The position numbers were made by a program, and so were the translations under genes. Below are positions 1-9,143 of a stretch of DNA of 64,000 bases, piece after piece. Every line of letters begins with the position of its first letter. Position 1 is the stretch's first letter. Source of the DNA: Sphingomonas sp. R647 (lineage in GTDB: Bacteria > Pseudomonadota > Alphaproteobacteria > Sphingomonadales > Sphingomonadaceae). The stretch lies in the NCBI RefSeq assembly GCF_020177055.1, contig NZ_JAIQXT010000003.1, positions 248,001 to 312,000 on the forward strand, given 5' to 3'. The notes beneath the pieces are model-generated. The model had not been told where the DNA came from. It worked only from the letters and a program-made list of their open reading frames with translations, and ran no database searches.

Positions 1-843
1 CGGCTCGACCAGCCCGGCACATCCGCGCGTCGGCACCAGCTCCTGATGATGCTCGACGAGTTCCCGGCATTGGGCCGTCTCGATTTCTTCGAGACCAGTC
101 TCGCATTCATGGCCGGCTATGGCATTCGCGCTTTCCTGATCGCGCAGAGCCTCAACCAGATCGAGAAGGCATATGGCGATCACAACGCCATCCTCGACAA
201 TTGCCATGTCCGGGTTGCATTCGCGACTAACGACGAACGCACCGCCAAACGCATTTCCGACGCGCTCGGCACCGCGACCGAGCAGCGCGCCATGCGCAAC
301 TATGCAGGCCATCGCCTCGCGCCGTGGCTCGCGCACGTCATGGTCAGCCGCCAGGAAACCGCCCGGCAGCTGCTGACCCCCGGCGAGGTCATGCAGCTAT
401 CGCCCGACGAGGAACTCGTGCTCGTGTCCGGGCTCGCGCCGATCCGGGCGCGTAAACTGCGCTACTTCCGCGACCGCAACTTTGTCGCGCGCGTGACACC
501 CGCGCCGGTGCTGGCATCGGGTGAATATTCCGATCGCCCTAAGCCGCGCGGCAATGACTGGTCCGATCAGGTGCGCGGCATCGATGCCCGGCTGCACCAG
601 GCAGAGGATGCTGCGGGCGGCGAGGACGAAAGCGGCATGCAGCAGCAGCGTCATCCCGGCCTTCCCGAACAGGTCTCTAAGGCAACCGACGCCGCCGAAA
701 CACGCGATCCCCAGATCGTGCCCGACGACGACGATGTCGCCGCCGACAAGCGCGCCATGGACCAGGCGCAAGGGCAGAACGCCGTCGTCCGGAGCCATGC
801 GATCAACGAGGGCGCGAAGCGCGACCTCATACCGGATTTCTGA
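1..843 (+). CDS. traG: Conjugal transfer coupling protein TraG (VirD4 family), C-terminal part, cut by window start
   Basis: Type IV coupling proteins are inner-membrane ATPases that bring the relaxase-DNA complex to the secretion channel. The frame is open from base 1, so only the last 280 residues are seen; the Walker A motif and membrane anchor lie outside. The Walker B-type segment MMLDEFPALGRL, then GYGIRAFLIAQSLNQI and the NCHVRVAFATND block, are characteristic of TraG. The final 80 residues are polar and low in complexity, as usual for the tail. The gene ends 7 bases before a ribbon-helix-helix gene and the trb operon, the usual ICE order traG-copG-trbB. Confidence 0.95.
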   Translation, partial: RLDQPGTSARRHQLLMMLDEFPALGRLDFFETSLAFMAGYGIRAFLIAQSLNQIEKAYGDHNAILDNCHVRVAFATNDERTAKRISDALGTATEQRAMRNYAGHRLAPWLAHVMVSRQETARQLLTPGEVMQLSPDEELVLVSGLAPIRARKLRYFRDRNFVARVTPAPVLASGEYSDRPKPRGNDWSDQVRGIDARLHQAEDAAGGEDESGMQQQRHPGLPEQVSKATDAAETRDPQIVPDDDDVAADKRAMDQAQGQNAVVRSHAINEGAKRDLIPDF

Positions 844-850
844 GGCTGCG

Positions 851-1255
851 ATGAAGATCCGTCAGAACCTTTATATCGACCGCGAACTCAGCGACGCGCT
901 GGAAGTGCTCGCCGCCGGACCGCGCGGCAACAAGAGCCATCTCGTCAACGATGCACTGAAGGACTGGCTCGCGCGCCGGGGGACCAAGGAGGTCGATGAC
1001 CTCCTCAAGGTTCGCCTCGACCGGCTGTCGCGCGAACTGGCCGGCGCGCGGCGCGACATCGACGTGCTGCTGGAAAGCCTGTCGCTGTTCGTCCGCTACC
1101 AGTTGATGGTGACGGCACCTTTGCCTGAAGCCGACGCCGCGGCCCGCGCCACCGGCCGCGACCGCTTCGATGCGTTCGTCTCACAGGTTGGCCGCCAGAT
1201 TGCGGGCGGCACCCGCACGCTCGTGCCTGCCGAATCCGACGGAGCATCATCGTGA
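851..1255 (+). CDS. CopG-type ribbon-helix-helix protein, conjugation-associated
   Basis: 134 residues. The N-terminus MKIRQNLYIDRELSDALEVLA followed by GNKSHLVNDAL fits a beta strand plus two helices of the ribbon-helix-helix fold; the C-terminal two thirds is helical, with VRLDRLSRELAGARRDIDVLLESL likely coiled coil. A CopG-like gene between traG and trbB is a constant feature of this ICE class and is thought to regulate transfer genes or assist the relaxosome; that role is inferred. The ATG at 851 was chosen because the domain starts there, although the frame is open further upstream inside traG. The end overlaps trbB. Confidence 0.85.
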   Translation: MKIRQNLYIDRELSDALEVLAAGPRGNKSHLVNDALKDWLARRGTKEVDDLLKVRLDRLSRELAGARRDIDVLLESLSLFVRYQLMVTAPLPEADAAARATGRDRFDAFVSQVGRQIAGGTRTLVPAESDGASS

Positions 1256-2253
1256 TGTCCGCCCAGCCTGAAAGCGTCTCCGCAGAACGCCGCCGCGCGA
1301 TGCTGCGCACCGCAATGGGATCGGCGATTGCCGCCGCGCTCGCCGACCCGCGCGTCATCGAGATCATGGTCAATCCCGACGGTGCGCTGGGCATCGACAT
1401 TCTGGGCGAAGGCCGCGTCGATACCGGCGTGAAGCTCGATCCCGCCCAGGTCGAGCGGATCATCCGGCTGGTGGCATCGCATGTCCGGTCCGAAGTCCAT
1501 GGCGAGAGGCCCATCGTGTCGGCTGAGCTGCCGCCGCTTGGCTCCGGGGCCGGGGAGCGGTTCGAAGGAATTCTGCCGCCAGTTTCGACTGCCCCCTGCT
1601 TTTCGATCCGGAAACCTGCGGCCCGCATCTACACGCTGATGGACTATGTGACCGACGGCATCATGTCGGCGGAGGCCGCGCGCCTCTTGTCGCTTTCCGT
1701 CGTCGATCGCCGCAACATCCTCGTCGCCGGTGGAACCAGTTCGGGCAAGACCACGCTCGCCAACGCGCTGCTCGCCGAGATGGCGCATTTGGACGAACGG
1801 GTGATCCTGATTGAGGACACCCGCGAGCTGCAATCGCCCGCGCGGGACACGGTCGCGCTCAGAACCCGGGCTGGCACCGTGACTATGGGCGATCTCGTGC
1901 GCTCGACGCTGCGCCTTCGACCTGACCGCATCATCGTCGGCGAGGTACGTGGGTCCGAAGCGCTGGACATGCTCAAGGCTTGGAACACCGGTCACCCCGG
2001 CGGGATCGCGACCGTCCACGCCAACAGCGCCGCATCCGCGCTCTACCGGATCGAACAGCTCATTCAGGAAGCTGTCGTCACCGTCCCGCGCCGCCTCGTC
2101 GCCGACGCGATCGACATGATCGTCTTCATTGCCGGACGCGGCACCGCGCGGCGCATCGAAACGATCGCGCGCGTCGCAGGGCTCGACCCCCAGGGCGATT
2201 ACGCCGTCGTCGATCTCACACCCGTCCTGACCCCTGACCTTCAAGGAGACTGA
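1252..2253 (+). CDS. trbB: Conjugal transfer ATPase TrbB (VirB11 family)
   Basis: 333 residues, full length for TrbB. It is a hexameric traffic ATPase on the cytoplasmic face of the type IV channel that powers pilus assembly and transfer. Walker A GGTSSGKTTLANALL lies near residue 160, followed by the Asp box LIEDTRELQ, a Walker B region RPDRIIVGEVRGSEA and the His box GHPGGIATVHAN. Start is GTG at 1252 overlapping the previous stop; ATG at 1255 is equally possible and differs by one residue. It is followed one base later by trbC. Confidence 0.97.
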   Translation: MMSAQPESVSAERRRAMLRTAMGSAIAAALADPRVIEIMVNPDGALGIDILGEGRVDTGVKLDPAQVERIIRLVASHVRSEVHGERPIVSAELPPLGSGAGERFEGILPPVSTAPCFSIRKPAARIYTLMDYVTDGIMSAEAARLLSLSVVDRRNILVAGGTSSGKTTLANALLAEMAHLDERVILIEDTRELQSPARDTVALRTRAGTVTMGDLVRSTLRLRPDRIIVGEVRGSEALDMLKAWNTGHPGGIATVHANSAASALYRIEQLIQEAVVTVPRRLVADAIDMIVFIAGRGTARRIETIARVAGLDPQGDYAVVDLTPVLTPDLQGD

Positions 2254-2254
2254 C

Positions 2255-2590
2255 ATGCGTATGCTTCATATCCCCAACCGCGAGCGCTTTTTCCTGACCG
2301 GCCTGGCGCTCGGCCTTTCGTTCACCTTGGCGAGCGCAGCACAGGCCGGCGGGTCCGGCATGCCTTGGGAGCAGCCGCTCCAACAGGTTCTCGAGTCTGT
2401 CCAGGGACCGGTCGCCAAGATCGTCGCGGTGATCATCATCATCACCACCGGCCTGACGCTCGCCTTCGGCGAGTCCTCGGGCGGCTTTCGCCGGCTGATC
2501 CAGATCGTGTTCGGCCTTTCGATCGCGTTCGCCGCTTCGTCCTTCTTTCTGTCCTTCTTCAGCTTTGGCGGCGGGGCGCTCGTCGCATGA
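2255..2590 (+). CDS. trbC: Conjugal transfer pilin TrbC (VirB2 family)
   Basis: 111 residues. A signal sequence (about 1-34, with LGLSFTLASAAQAGG at the cleavage region) is followed by two membrane segments around VAVIIIITTGLTLAFG and IVFGLSIAFAASSFFLSFFSFGGG, the plan of VirB2/TrbC propilins that are processed and assembled into the conjugative pilus. It lies between trbB and trbD and overlaps trbD by four bases (ATGA), which suggests translational coupling. Confidence 0.93.
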   Translation: MRMLHIPNRERFFLTGLALGLSFTLASAAQAGGSGMPWEQPLQQVLESVQGPVAKIVAVIIIITTGLTLAFGESSGGFRRLIQIVFGLSIAFAASSFFLSFFSFGGGALVA

Positions 2591-2862
2591 GCCCCGTGGA
2601 CACCGGTCATGTTGCGGGCTTCGAGGCGCCGATCCACGCGAGCCTCGGGCAAGCAATCCTGCTTGGCGGCGCGCCGCGCGGAATCGCCATCGTCAACGGT
2701 ACGGTCGCAGCGGCCATCGGGCTAGGCCTCCAGCAATGGCTGGTCGGGATCGCGCTATGGGCAGTCGGACACAGCATCGCGGTTTTCGCCGCGCGCCGCG
2801 ATCCTGATTTCGCAGCCGTTTTGCTCCGCCACCTGCGTCAGAAGGGATATCTGGCGTGCTGA
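2587..2862 (+). CDS. trbD: Conjugal transfer protein TrbD (VirB3 family)
   Basis: 91 residues. VirB3/TrbD are small inner-membrane partners of the VirB4 ATPase. After EAPIHASLGQAILLGGAPRG, the family signature near the N-terminus, come two close hydrophobic segments (about residues 34-70). ATG at 2587 overlaps the trbC stop; the frame is open upstream but only this start gives the family N-terminus. The end overlaps trbE by seven bases. Confidence 0.93.
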   Translation: MSPVDTGHVAGFEAPIHASLGQAILLGGAPRGIAIVNGTVAAAIGLGLQQWLVGIALWAVGHSIAVFAARRDPDFAAVLLRHLRQKGYLAC

Positions 2863-5306
2863 ACCTCGCCGAGTATCGCAGCCGTGCCGACCGGCTCGCC
2901 GATCATCTGCCCTGGGCGGCGCTGGTCGCACCCGGAATCGTCCTCAACAAGGATGGCAGCTTCCAGCGCAGTTTCGCGTTTCGCGGTCCCGACCTCGAAA
3001 GCGCGACCGAGGCGGAGCTCGTCTCCGCCTGCGCGCGCGCCAACAACGTCCTCAAGCGGCATGGGTCGGGTTGGGCGCTATTCTTCGAGGCCGAACGGCG
3101 CGAAGCACTGGGCTATCCTGAAAATGTCTTTCCCGATCCTGCGTCGTGGCTGATCGATCAGGAGCGGCGTGCCAGTTTCGAGGCCCAAGGCCAGCATTTC
3201 GAGAGCCGCTTTCACGGCACGCTGGTCTGGCTGCCGGATGCCGACAGTAGCGATGCGGCAGGACGGACACTCGTCGAGCGACCCGACGACGCCAAAGGGC
3301 GCGACTGGCACGCCAGCCTCTCCGGCTTCATCGCCGAAAGCGATCGCGTGCTCGACCTTCTGTCCAGCTTCATGCCGGAGGTGCGCCCATTAAACGACGG
3401 GGAGACGCTGACGTATCTCCACGGCACCGTTTCCAGCCGTCGTCACCCCGTCGTCGTGCCGGAAACGCCGATCTATCTCGATGCGCTGCTCGCTGACACA
3501 CCGCTGACCGGCGGGCTTGAGCCCAGGCTCGGCGATCTGCATCTGCGCACCCTCACCATCCCCGGTTTTCCGAACCTCAGTCGACCCGGCATTCTCGATG
3601 CGCTCAACCATCAGGATTTCGGATACCGCTGGGTCACGCGCTTCATTGCCCTCGACAAGACCGATGCGACCAAGGCGCTGACGAAGATCCGGCGGCAATG
3701 GTTCAACAAGCGCAAGTCGATCGCCGCGCTGCTGCGCGAGGTGATGTACAACCAGCCAGCCCAGCTTCTCGACAGCGACGCTGATAACAAGGTGGTCGAT
3801 GCCGACCTTGCGCTCCAGACGCTCGGCGGCGATCACGTTGCCTTTGGGTATCTGACTACGACGATCACGGTGTCGGACTCCGATCGCGCTCGCGCAGAGG
3901 ACAAGGTTCGCGCGGTCGAGCGGATCGTCAACGGCCTCGGCTTCACATGCTTGCGCGAAGGCATCAACGCGGTCGAAGCGTGGCTGTCGTCGCTGCCCGG
4001 TCAGGCTTACGCGAACGTGCGCCAGCCGCTGATCCATACCCTCAATCTCGCCCATCTCATGCCACTGTCGTCGGTGTGGGCAGGACCTGCTGGCAACCGC
4101 CATCTCGACGGCCCGCCACTGCTCTATGCGCAGACCAGTGGATCAACCCCTTTTCGCTTGTCGACCCATATCGGCGATGTCGGGCACATGCTCGTCGTCG
4201 GTCCCACCGGTGCTGGCAAGTCGGTGCTGCTGGCCCTGATCGCATTGCAGTTCCGGCGCTATGCCGGCTCGCAACTCTATATCTTCGACAAGGGCTATTC
4301 GGCACGCGCGGCGGTGCTGGCGATGGGCGGCGCGCATCATGCGTTGGGTCTCGGCGCGGATAGCGGCGACACTTTGGCGTTCCAGCCGCTTCGCCGCGTT
4401 GATGATCCCAGCGAACGGAGCTGGGCGGCAGAATGGATCGCGGCGCTGCTGGCCCACGAAAAGGTCATCGTCACCCCCGAGGTCAAGGACGCTGTGTGGT
4501 CCGCACTTTGCAGCCTCGCATCGGCACCACCTCAGGAGCGGACGCTGACCGGACTGGCCATGCTACTCCAGTCCAATGCGTTACGCATCGCGCTGACCGC
4601 CTATACGCTCGACGGCCCCTATGGGCGTCTCCTGGACGCGGCTGAACAGCATCTCGCCTTCGCGGACATCCAGTGCTTCGAAACCGAGGCGCTGATGGGA
4701 CAGGCCGGGGTGGTCGCCCCGGTTCTGACCTATCTCTTCCACCGCCTCGAAGAGCGCTTCGACGGTCGGCCAACGCTACTCGTTCTCGACGAGGCCTGGA
4801 TTTTTCTCGATCATCCAATCTTTGCCGCGCGCATTCGCGAATGGCTGAAGACCCTGCGCAAGAAGAATGTCGCGGTGCTGTTCGCAACGCAGAGCCTCGC
4901 CGATATCGCCGACAGCAGCATCGCGCCGGCGATCATAGAGAGCTGCCCGCAGCGCATTTTGCTGCCCAACGACCGCGCGATCGAGCCGCAATCGCGGGCC
5001 GCCTATGAGCGTTTCGGACTCAATGACCGGCAAATCGAGCTGGTAAGCCGCGCAACGCCGAAGCGGCAATATTACCTTCAATCGGCGCGCGGCAATCGGC
5101 TGTTCGAGCTCGGCCTCGGGCCAATCGCGCTCGCGCTGTGCGGTGCGTCCGATCCGGCAACCCAGGCGCGCATCGACGCGCTGCTGGCGGAGCATGGCCC
5201 CGAGAATTTCGCGGCCCGCTTCCTTGAGCAAGCTGGTCTCGACTGGGCCGCCGACCTCCTCGCCGATTTCCCGAATTTCGCGCCCACCGAAGAAGGAGAA
5301 GTGTAA
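2856..5306 (+). CDS. trbE: Conjugal transfer ATPase TrbE (VirB4 family)
   Basis: 816 residues, the usual TrbE size. It is the largest ATPase of the type IV system and works in pilus biogenesis and substrate passage. Residues 1-400 form the CagE/TrbE/VirB N-terminal domain. Walker A GPTGAGKSVLLAL lies near residue 448 and Walker B LLVLDEAWIFLDH near residue 640, followed by VAVLFATQSLADI. Start is GTG at 2856 inside the end of trbD; the N-terminus MLNLAEYRSRADRLADHLPW matches the family. The stop shares a base with the trbJ ATG. Confidence 0.97.
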   Translation: MLNLAEYRSRADRLADHLPWAALVAPGIVLNKDGSFQRSFAFRGPDLESATEAELVSACARANNVLKRHGSGWALFFEAERREALGYPENVFPDPASWLIDQERRASFEAQGQHFESRFHGTLVWLPDADSSDAAGRTLVERPDDAKGRDWHASLSGFIAESDRVLDLLSSFMPEVRPLNDGETLTYLHGTVSSRRHPVVVPETPIYLDALLADTPLTGGLEPRLGDLHLRTLTIPGFPNLSRPGILDALNHQDFGYRWVTRFIALDKTDATKALTKIRRQWFNKRKSIAALLREVMYNQPAQLLDSDADNKVVDADLALQTLGGDHVAFGYLTTTITVSDSDRARAEDKVRAVERIVNGLGFTCLREGINAVEAWLSSLPGQAYANVRQPLIHTLNLAHLMPLSSVWAGPAGNRHLDGPPLLYAQTSGSTPFRLSTHIGDVGHMLVVGPTGAGKSVLLALIALQFRRYAGSQLYIFDKGYSARAAVLAMGGAHHALGLGADSGDTLAFQPLRRVDDPSERSWAAEWIAALLAHEKVIVTPEVKDAVWSALCSLASAPPQERTLTGLAMLLQSNALRIALTAYTLDGPYGRLLDAAEQHLAFADIQCFETEALMGQAGVVAPVLTYLFHRLEERFDGRPTLLVLDEAWIFLDHPIFAARIREWLKTLRKKNVAVLFATQSLADIADSSIAPAIIESCPQRILLPNDRAIEPQSRAAYERFGLNDRQIELVSRATPKRQYYLQSARGNRLFELGLGPIALALCGASDPATQARIDALLAEHGPENFAARFLEQAGLDWAADLLADFPNFAPTEEGEV

Positions 5307-6052
5307 TGCGTATTGTCACCCGCAAAGTCCTGATCGCGTCCGCGCTCAGCATCGGAACCGCCGGTTCGCTGGCTATGGGGCTCGCCAGTGCGAGCACCCC
5401 GGCACGCGCGCAAATCAGCGTATTCGACCCGACCAACTACAGCCAGAACCTGCTCACTGCGGCGCGCACGCTCACCCAGATCAACAATCAGATCCAGTCG
5501 CTCCAGAACGAAGCGACGATGCTAATCAATCAGGCGAAGAACCTCAGCCGGATCGACTTTCCGCAACTCCAGCAGCTCAACCAGAACTTGGCTGCGATCG
5601 ACCGGTTGATGGGGCAGGCGCAAGGGATCGATTTCAGGGTCGATGGCCTGGACCAGCAGTTCAGCCAGTTGTTTCCCAAGGACTTCAATCAGGCACTGAC
5701 CACCAACAAACAGGTGGTCGCCGCCAAAGCGCGGCTCGATGCCGCAATGTCGGGCTTCCGGCAGGCGATGGGCGTGCAATCCCAGATCGTCACCAACGTG
5801 CAGGCTGATGCCGGGACGCTGAGCGAGATCGTTGCGAAGAGCCAGGGCGCTGAGGGCGGCTTGCAAGCCCAACAAGCCACGAACCAGCTACTGGCACTCA
5901 CCGCCAAGCAGCAGTTCCAGATCCAGAAGATGATGGCGGCGCAATACCGCGCCGAAGCAACCGAAGCCGCGCGTCGTGCACAGGCCGAGGCAGAAGGGCG
6001 GGAACGCACCCGGAAATTTCTGGGCACCGGCCAAGCCTACACGCGCGAATAG
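5306..6052 (+). CDS. trbJ: Conjugal transfer protein TrbJ (VirB5 family)
   Basis: 248 residues with a cleavable signal peptide (about 1-36, ending ARAQISVFDP). The mature part is almost entirely helical and rich in Q, N and A, for example NLLTAARTLTQINNQIQSLQ, typical of the VirB5-like minor pilus subunit TrbJ. It acts in the periplasm or at the pilus tip. The start overlaps the trbE stop. The gene is followed by the longest gap in the operon, about 130 bases to trbL, where a trbK entry-exclusion gene is often found; none is recognisable here. Confidence 0.94.
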   Translation: MRIVTRKVLIASALSIGTAGSLAMGLASASTPARAQISVFDPTNYSQNLLTAARTLTQINNQIQSLQNEATMLINQAKNLSRIDFPQLQQLNQNLAAIDRLMGQAQGIDFRVDGLDQQFSQLFPKDFNQALTTNKQVVAAKARLDAAMSGFRQAMGVQSQIVTNVQADAGTLSEIVAKSQGAEGGLQAQQATNQLLALTAKQQFQIQKMMAAQYRAEATEAARRAQAEAEGRERTRKFLGTGQAYTRE

Positions 6053-6181
6053 GCGCGGTGACGAGCTGAGGCGGCGCAGTCCAGCTCCCCGATCGCGCCG
6101 CCTCGTCGCGGAGTCCGTTTGCCTTTGCCCCCGGGTGGCGGGCTCCGCGACACCTTTACTCAAGTCGAAAGCTGCCGAACC

Positions 6182-7486
6182 GTGCAAGATCTCAATGTCA
6201 TCGACCGCTTCATGCAGGCCTTCATCCGCTACATCGACAGCGGATTCGGGCTGCTCGGCAATGACGTCGGATTTCTCACCGCGACGCTGATAGGGATCGA
6301 CATCACGCTCGCTGGCCTGTTCTGGGCAATGGGTGGCGACGACAACGTCCTTGGCCGGTTCCTCAAGAAAATCCTCTACATTGGTGCGTTCGCGTTCATC
6401 CTGAACAGCTTCTCGACGCTTGCTGACATCATCTTCAAATCGTTCGCCCAGGCCGGACTGACGGCTGGCGGCGGCACGCTGTCGGCCGACGACCTGCTTC
6501 GCCCCGGACAAGTCGCATCAACCGGCTTCAGCGCCGCCTGGCCGCTGCTCGAGCAGGCCTCGAGCATGATGGGCTTTGTCAGCTTCTTCGAGAACTTCCT
6601 GACGATCATGGTCCTGCTGTTTGCCTGGGCGATCGTCATCCTCGCCTTCTTCATCCTCGCCGTGCAGATGTTCGTGACCATCATTGAGTTCAAGCTGACG
6701 AGCCTCGCCGGCTTCATCCTCGTGCCGTTCGCGCTGTGGAACCGCACCAGCTTCCTCGCCGAGCGCGTGCTTGGCAATGTGGTCAGCTCGGGCATCAAGG
6801 TGATGGTGCTCGCGGTCATCGTCGGCATCGGTTCGAACTTTTTCGCCGAGTTTACCACCTCGATGCAGGGACAAGAGCCCGATCTCGGTGCCGCGATGAG
6901 CCTCGCGCTCGGCGCGCTTTCGCTGTTCGGCCTCGGTATCTTCGGTCCCGGCATCGCCTCCGGTTTGGTAGCGGGCGCGCCGCAGCTGGGTGCAGGCGCT
7001 GCGCTCGGTACGGCCGCCGGCGCGGCGGGCGTCACCATGCTTGCCGGCGGTGCGACGATGGGCGCGGCCAGCGCGATCGGGGGCGGTGCGCTCAGCGCGG
7101 TCCGCGCCGGGACATCAATGGGATCGGCTGCATCGACCGCTTACACGCTCGGCAAGGACACCGCCCCGTCGCCGACCATGGCTGCCGGCCTTGGCGGCGT
7201 CGCCCGCGCCGCAGGTAACGCCGCCCGCGATCGCGCGTCGAGCGCGCTCGGGCTTGGCGAAGCCGCATCGAGCGGCCGCACGGCTGCCTGGAACGCGCTC
7301 AATCGGTCCGGCGCAGGTGAGCCTGCCTCCTCAACGACTGTCGGCGAAGGAGCGCCCGAATGGGCTCAATCGATGCGCGCGCAGCAAAACGCTCGTCATC
7401 ACCGTCAGATCGCACTGCACTCGATTCAACAGGGCGATCGTGGCGGTGCCTCCGCTCACCCCGACATCAAGGAAAGGGACGACTGA
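6182..7486 (+). CDS. trbL: Conjugal transfer protein TrbL (VirB6 family)
   Basis: 434 residues from the GTG at 6182. It is a polytopic inner-membrane channel component: the family block YIDSGFGLLGNDVGFLTAT is near the N-terminus and about six hydrophobic segments lie between residues 15 and 300. The C-terminal 150 residues are Ala/Gly/Ser-rich and probably cytoplasmic, as in other TrbL proteins. The frame is open to a TTG at 6119, but the 21 extra residues do not resemble the family, while VQDLNVIDRF does. The stop shares a base with the trbF ATG. Confidence 0.93.
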   Translation: MQDLNVIDRFMQAFIRYIDSGFGLLGNDVGFLTATLIGIDITLAGLFWAMGGDDNVLGRFLKKILYIGAFAFILNSFSTLADIIFKSFAQAGLTAGGGTLSADDLLRPGQVASTGFSAAWPLLEQASSMMGFVSFFENFLTIMVLLFAWAIVILAFFILAVQMFVTIIEFKLTSLAGFILVPFALWNRTSFLAERVLGNVVSSGIKVMVLAVIVGIGSNFFAEFTTSMQGQEPDLGAAMSLALGALSLFGLGIFGPGIASGLVAGAPQLGAGAALGTAAGAAGVTMLAGGATMGAASAIGGGALSAVRAGTSMGSAASTAYTLGKDTAPSPTMAAGLGGVARAAGNAARDRASSALGLGEAASSGRTAAWNALNRSGAGEPASSTTVGEGAPEWAQSMRAQQNARHHRQIALHSIQQGDRGGASAHPDIKERDD

Positions 7487-8292
7487 TGATCTTCAAGCGC
7501 GCCGTCCAGCGCTACGGACGGACACCCCAGCCCGAAACGCCCTACCAACGTGCCAGTCAGCTGTGGGACGAGCGGATCGGCTCGGCCCGGGTTCAGGCCC
7601 GAAACTGGCGGCTAATGGCGTTCGGAACGTTGACGCTCACCTGCGCCATGTCTGCCGCACTCATCTGGCAGTCACTCCAGAGCAGGGTCACGCCCTATGT
7701 GGTCGAGGTCGATCGTCTTGGCGAGGCACGGGCGGTCACCGAGGCCGAGGCTGGATACAAGCCCACAGACCCACAGATCGCCTGGCATCTGGCGAAGTTC
7801 ATCGAAAATGTTCGCGCTGTTTCGCTCGACCCGGTGCTGATGCGCCGCGACTGGCTATCAGCCTACGCCTTCGTGACCGAGCGCGGCGCCCGATCCCTCG
7901 ACGACTATGCAAGGGCTGCGGACCCGTTCGCCCGGATCGGCGAGCGAACCGTGGCGGTGCAGGTGACCAGCGTCGTCCGCGCCTCGGAGCGATCGTTTCA
8001 GGTGAAATGGACCGAAACGCCCTACGAGCGCGGGAGTGCGGGGGGATCATCGACCTGGACGGGGATTTTGACGATCGTGACGAAGCCGCCCGTATCGGCG
8101 GACACGATTCGCAAGAATCCGCTCGGCATCTACGTCGATGCGATCGACTGGAGCCGCGAGATCGAGCCGGCAACGGTCACCGCCCCGGCGCGCACGCCGC
8201 CGCCTCCGTCCTCAGACAACCTGCCGCTGGGCTCGCCGCTCGATCCGAACCTTGCCGCACAACCGACCCCCAATCCGGAGACACAGCCATGA
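7486..8292 (+). CDS. trbF: Conjugal transfer protein TrbF (VirB8 family)
   Basis: 268 residues. A short cytoplasmic N-terminus (KRAVQRYGRTPQPETPYQRA, the family hallmark) is followed by one membrane helix (about residues 45-65) and a periplasmic VirB8-like domain, then a Pro-rich tail. VirB8/TrbF is an assembly factor that contacts most of the channel subunits. ATG at 7486 overlaps the trbL stop; the end overlaps trbG by four bases. Confidence 0.95.
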   Translation: MIFKRAVQRYGRTPQPETPYQRASQLWDERIGSARVQARNWRLMAFGTLTLTCAMSAALIWQSLQSRVTPYVVEVDRLGEARAVTEAEAGYKPTDPQIAWHLAKFIENVRAVSLDPVLMRRDWLSAYAFVTERGARSLDDYARAADPFARIGERTVAVQVTSVVRASERSFQVKWTETPYERGSAGGSSTWTGILTIVTKPPVSADTIRKNPLGIYVDAIDWSREIEPATVTAPARTPPPPSSDNLPLGSPLDPNLAAQPTPNPETQP

Positions 8293-9143
8293 TCCGCTAC
8301 CTTGCAGTGCCATCCCTGCTGGTGCTTGCCCTTCCGCCAGCAGCGCATGCGGCCGGGGCTTCACCATCTCAAAGCAGCCCGACGCAACGGACGGTCGCAT
8401 CCGCCAACCGCCTTGCAACCATCGAACCCGCTGCAAATGGTTTCCTGCATGCCGTTCAGGTTTATCCCTTTACGGAAGGGGCAATCTATCGCGTGATGAC
8501 CGCACCCGGGCGGGTTACCGACATTGCGCTCCAGCCAGGGGAAACGCTCGTGGCGGTAGCCAGCGGCGACACGGCTCGCTGGGTTATCGGCGATACGACC
8601 AGCGGATCGGGCACCGCGAAGCGTACGCATGTGTTGGTCAAACCGTTCAGTGCTGGGTTGTCGACCAACCTTGTGATCACCACTGACCGCCGCAGCTATC
8701 ATATTGCGCTCACCAGCGTCGGGAAGACGGCGATGGCTGCGCTCTCATGGACCTATCCGCAGGATGCGCTGATCGCCCTCAAACGCGCGGCCACGGCCGC
8801 CGAGGCAATGGCCCCGGTGGCCGCCGGCATCGAGGTGGAAACTCTTCATTTCAACTATGTCGTATCGGGCGATCGTCCTTCCTGGCGGCCGCTACGCGCG
8901 TTCGACGATGGCAGGCAGACGTTCATCGAGTTTCCTGCGTCGCTCGCTGTCGGGGTGGCTCCCCCGATCTTTCTGGTGGACGCAAAGGGCGAGGCCCAGC
9001 TGGTCAACTATCGGGTGAAGGGCCGTTTCTACGTGGTCGATCGGATCTTCGATGCTGCGGAGCTTCGTCTCGGCACGAAGAATCAGCAGGTCGTCCGCAT
9101 CAGCCGGCTGGCGGCTGGCGCTAAGACACGGAGGGGATCATGA
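8289..9143 (+). CDS. trbG: Conjugal transfer protein TrbG (VirB9 family)
   Basis: 284 residues with a signal peptide (about 1-22, PAAHAAG). The mature protein has the VirB9/CagX plan: an N-terminal beta domain (YPFTEGAIYRVMTAPGRVTDI) and a C-terminal domain with FNYVVSGDRPSWRPLRAFDDG and QTFIEFP. VirB9 forms the outer-membrane core complex with VirB10. No separate TrbH (VirB7 lipoprotein) gene is seen nearby. The start at 8289 overlaps trbF and the end overlaps trbI. Confidence 0.95.
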   Translation: MIRYLAVPSLLVLALPPAAHAAGASPSQSSPTQRTVASANRLATIEPAANGFLHAVQVYPFTEGAIYRVMTAPGRVTDIALQPGETLVAVASGDTARWVIGDTTSGSGTAKRTHVLVKPFSAGLSTNLVITTDRRSYHIALTSVGKTAMAALSWTYPQDALIALKRAATAAEAMAPVAAGIEVETLHFNYVVSGDRPSWRPLRAFDDGRQTFIEFPASLAVGVAPPIFLVDAKGEAQLVNYRVKGRFYVVDRIFDAAELRLGTKNQQVVRISRLAAGAKTRRGS

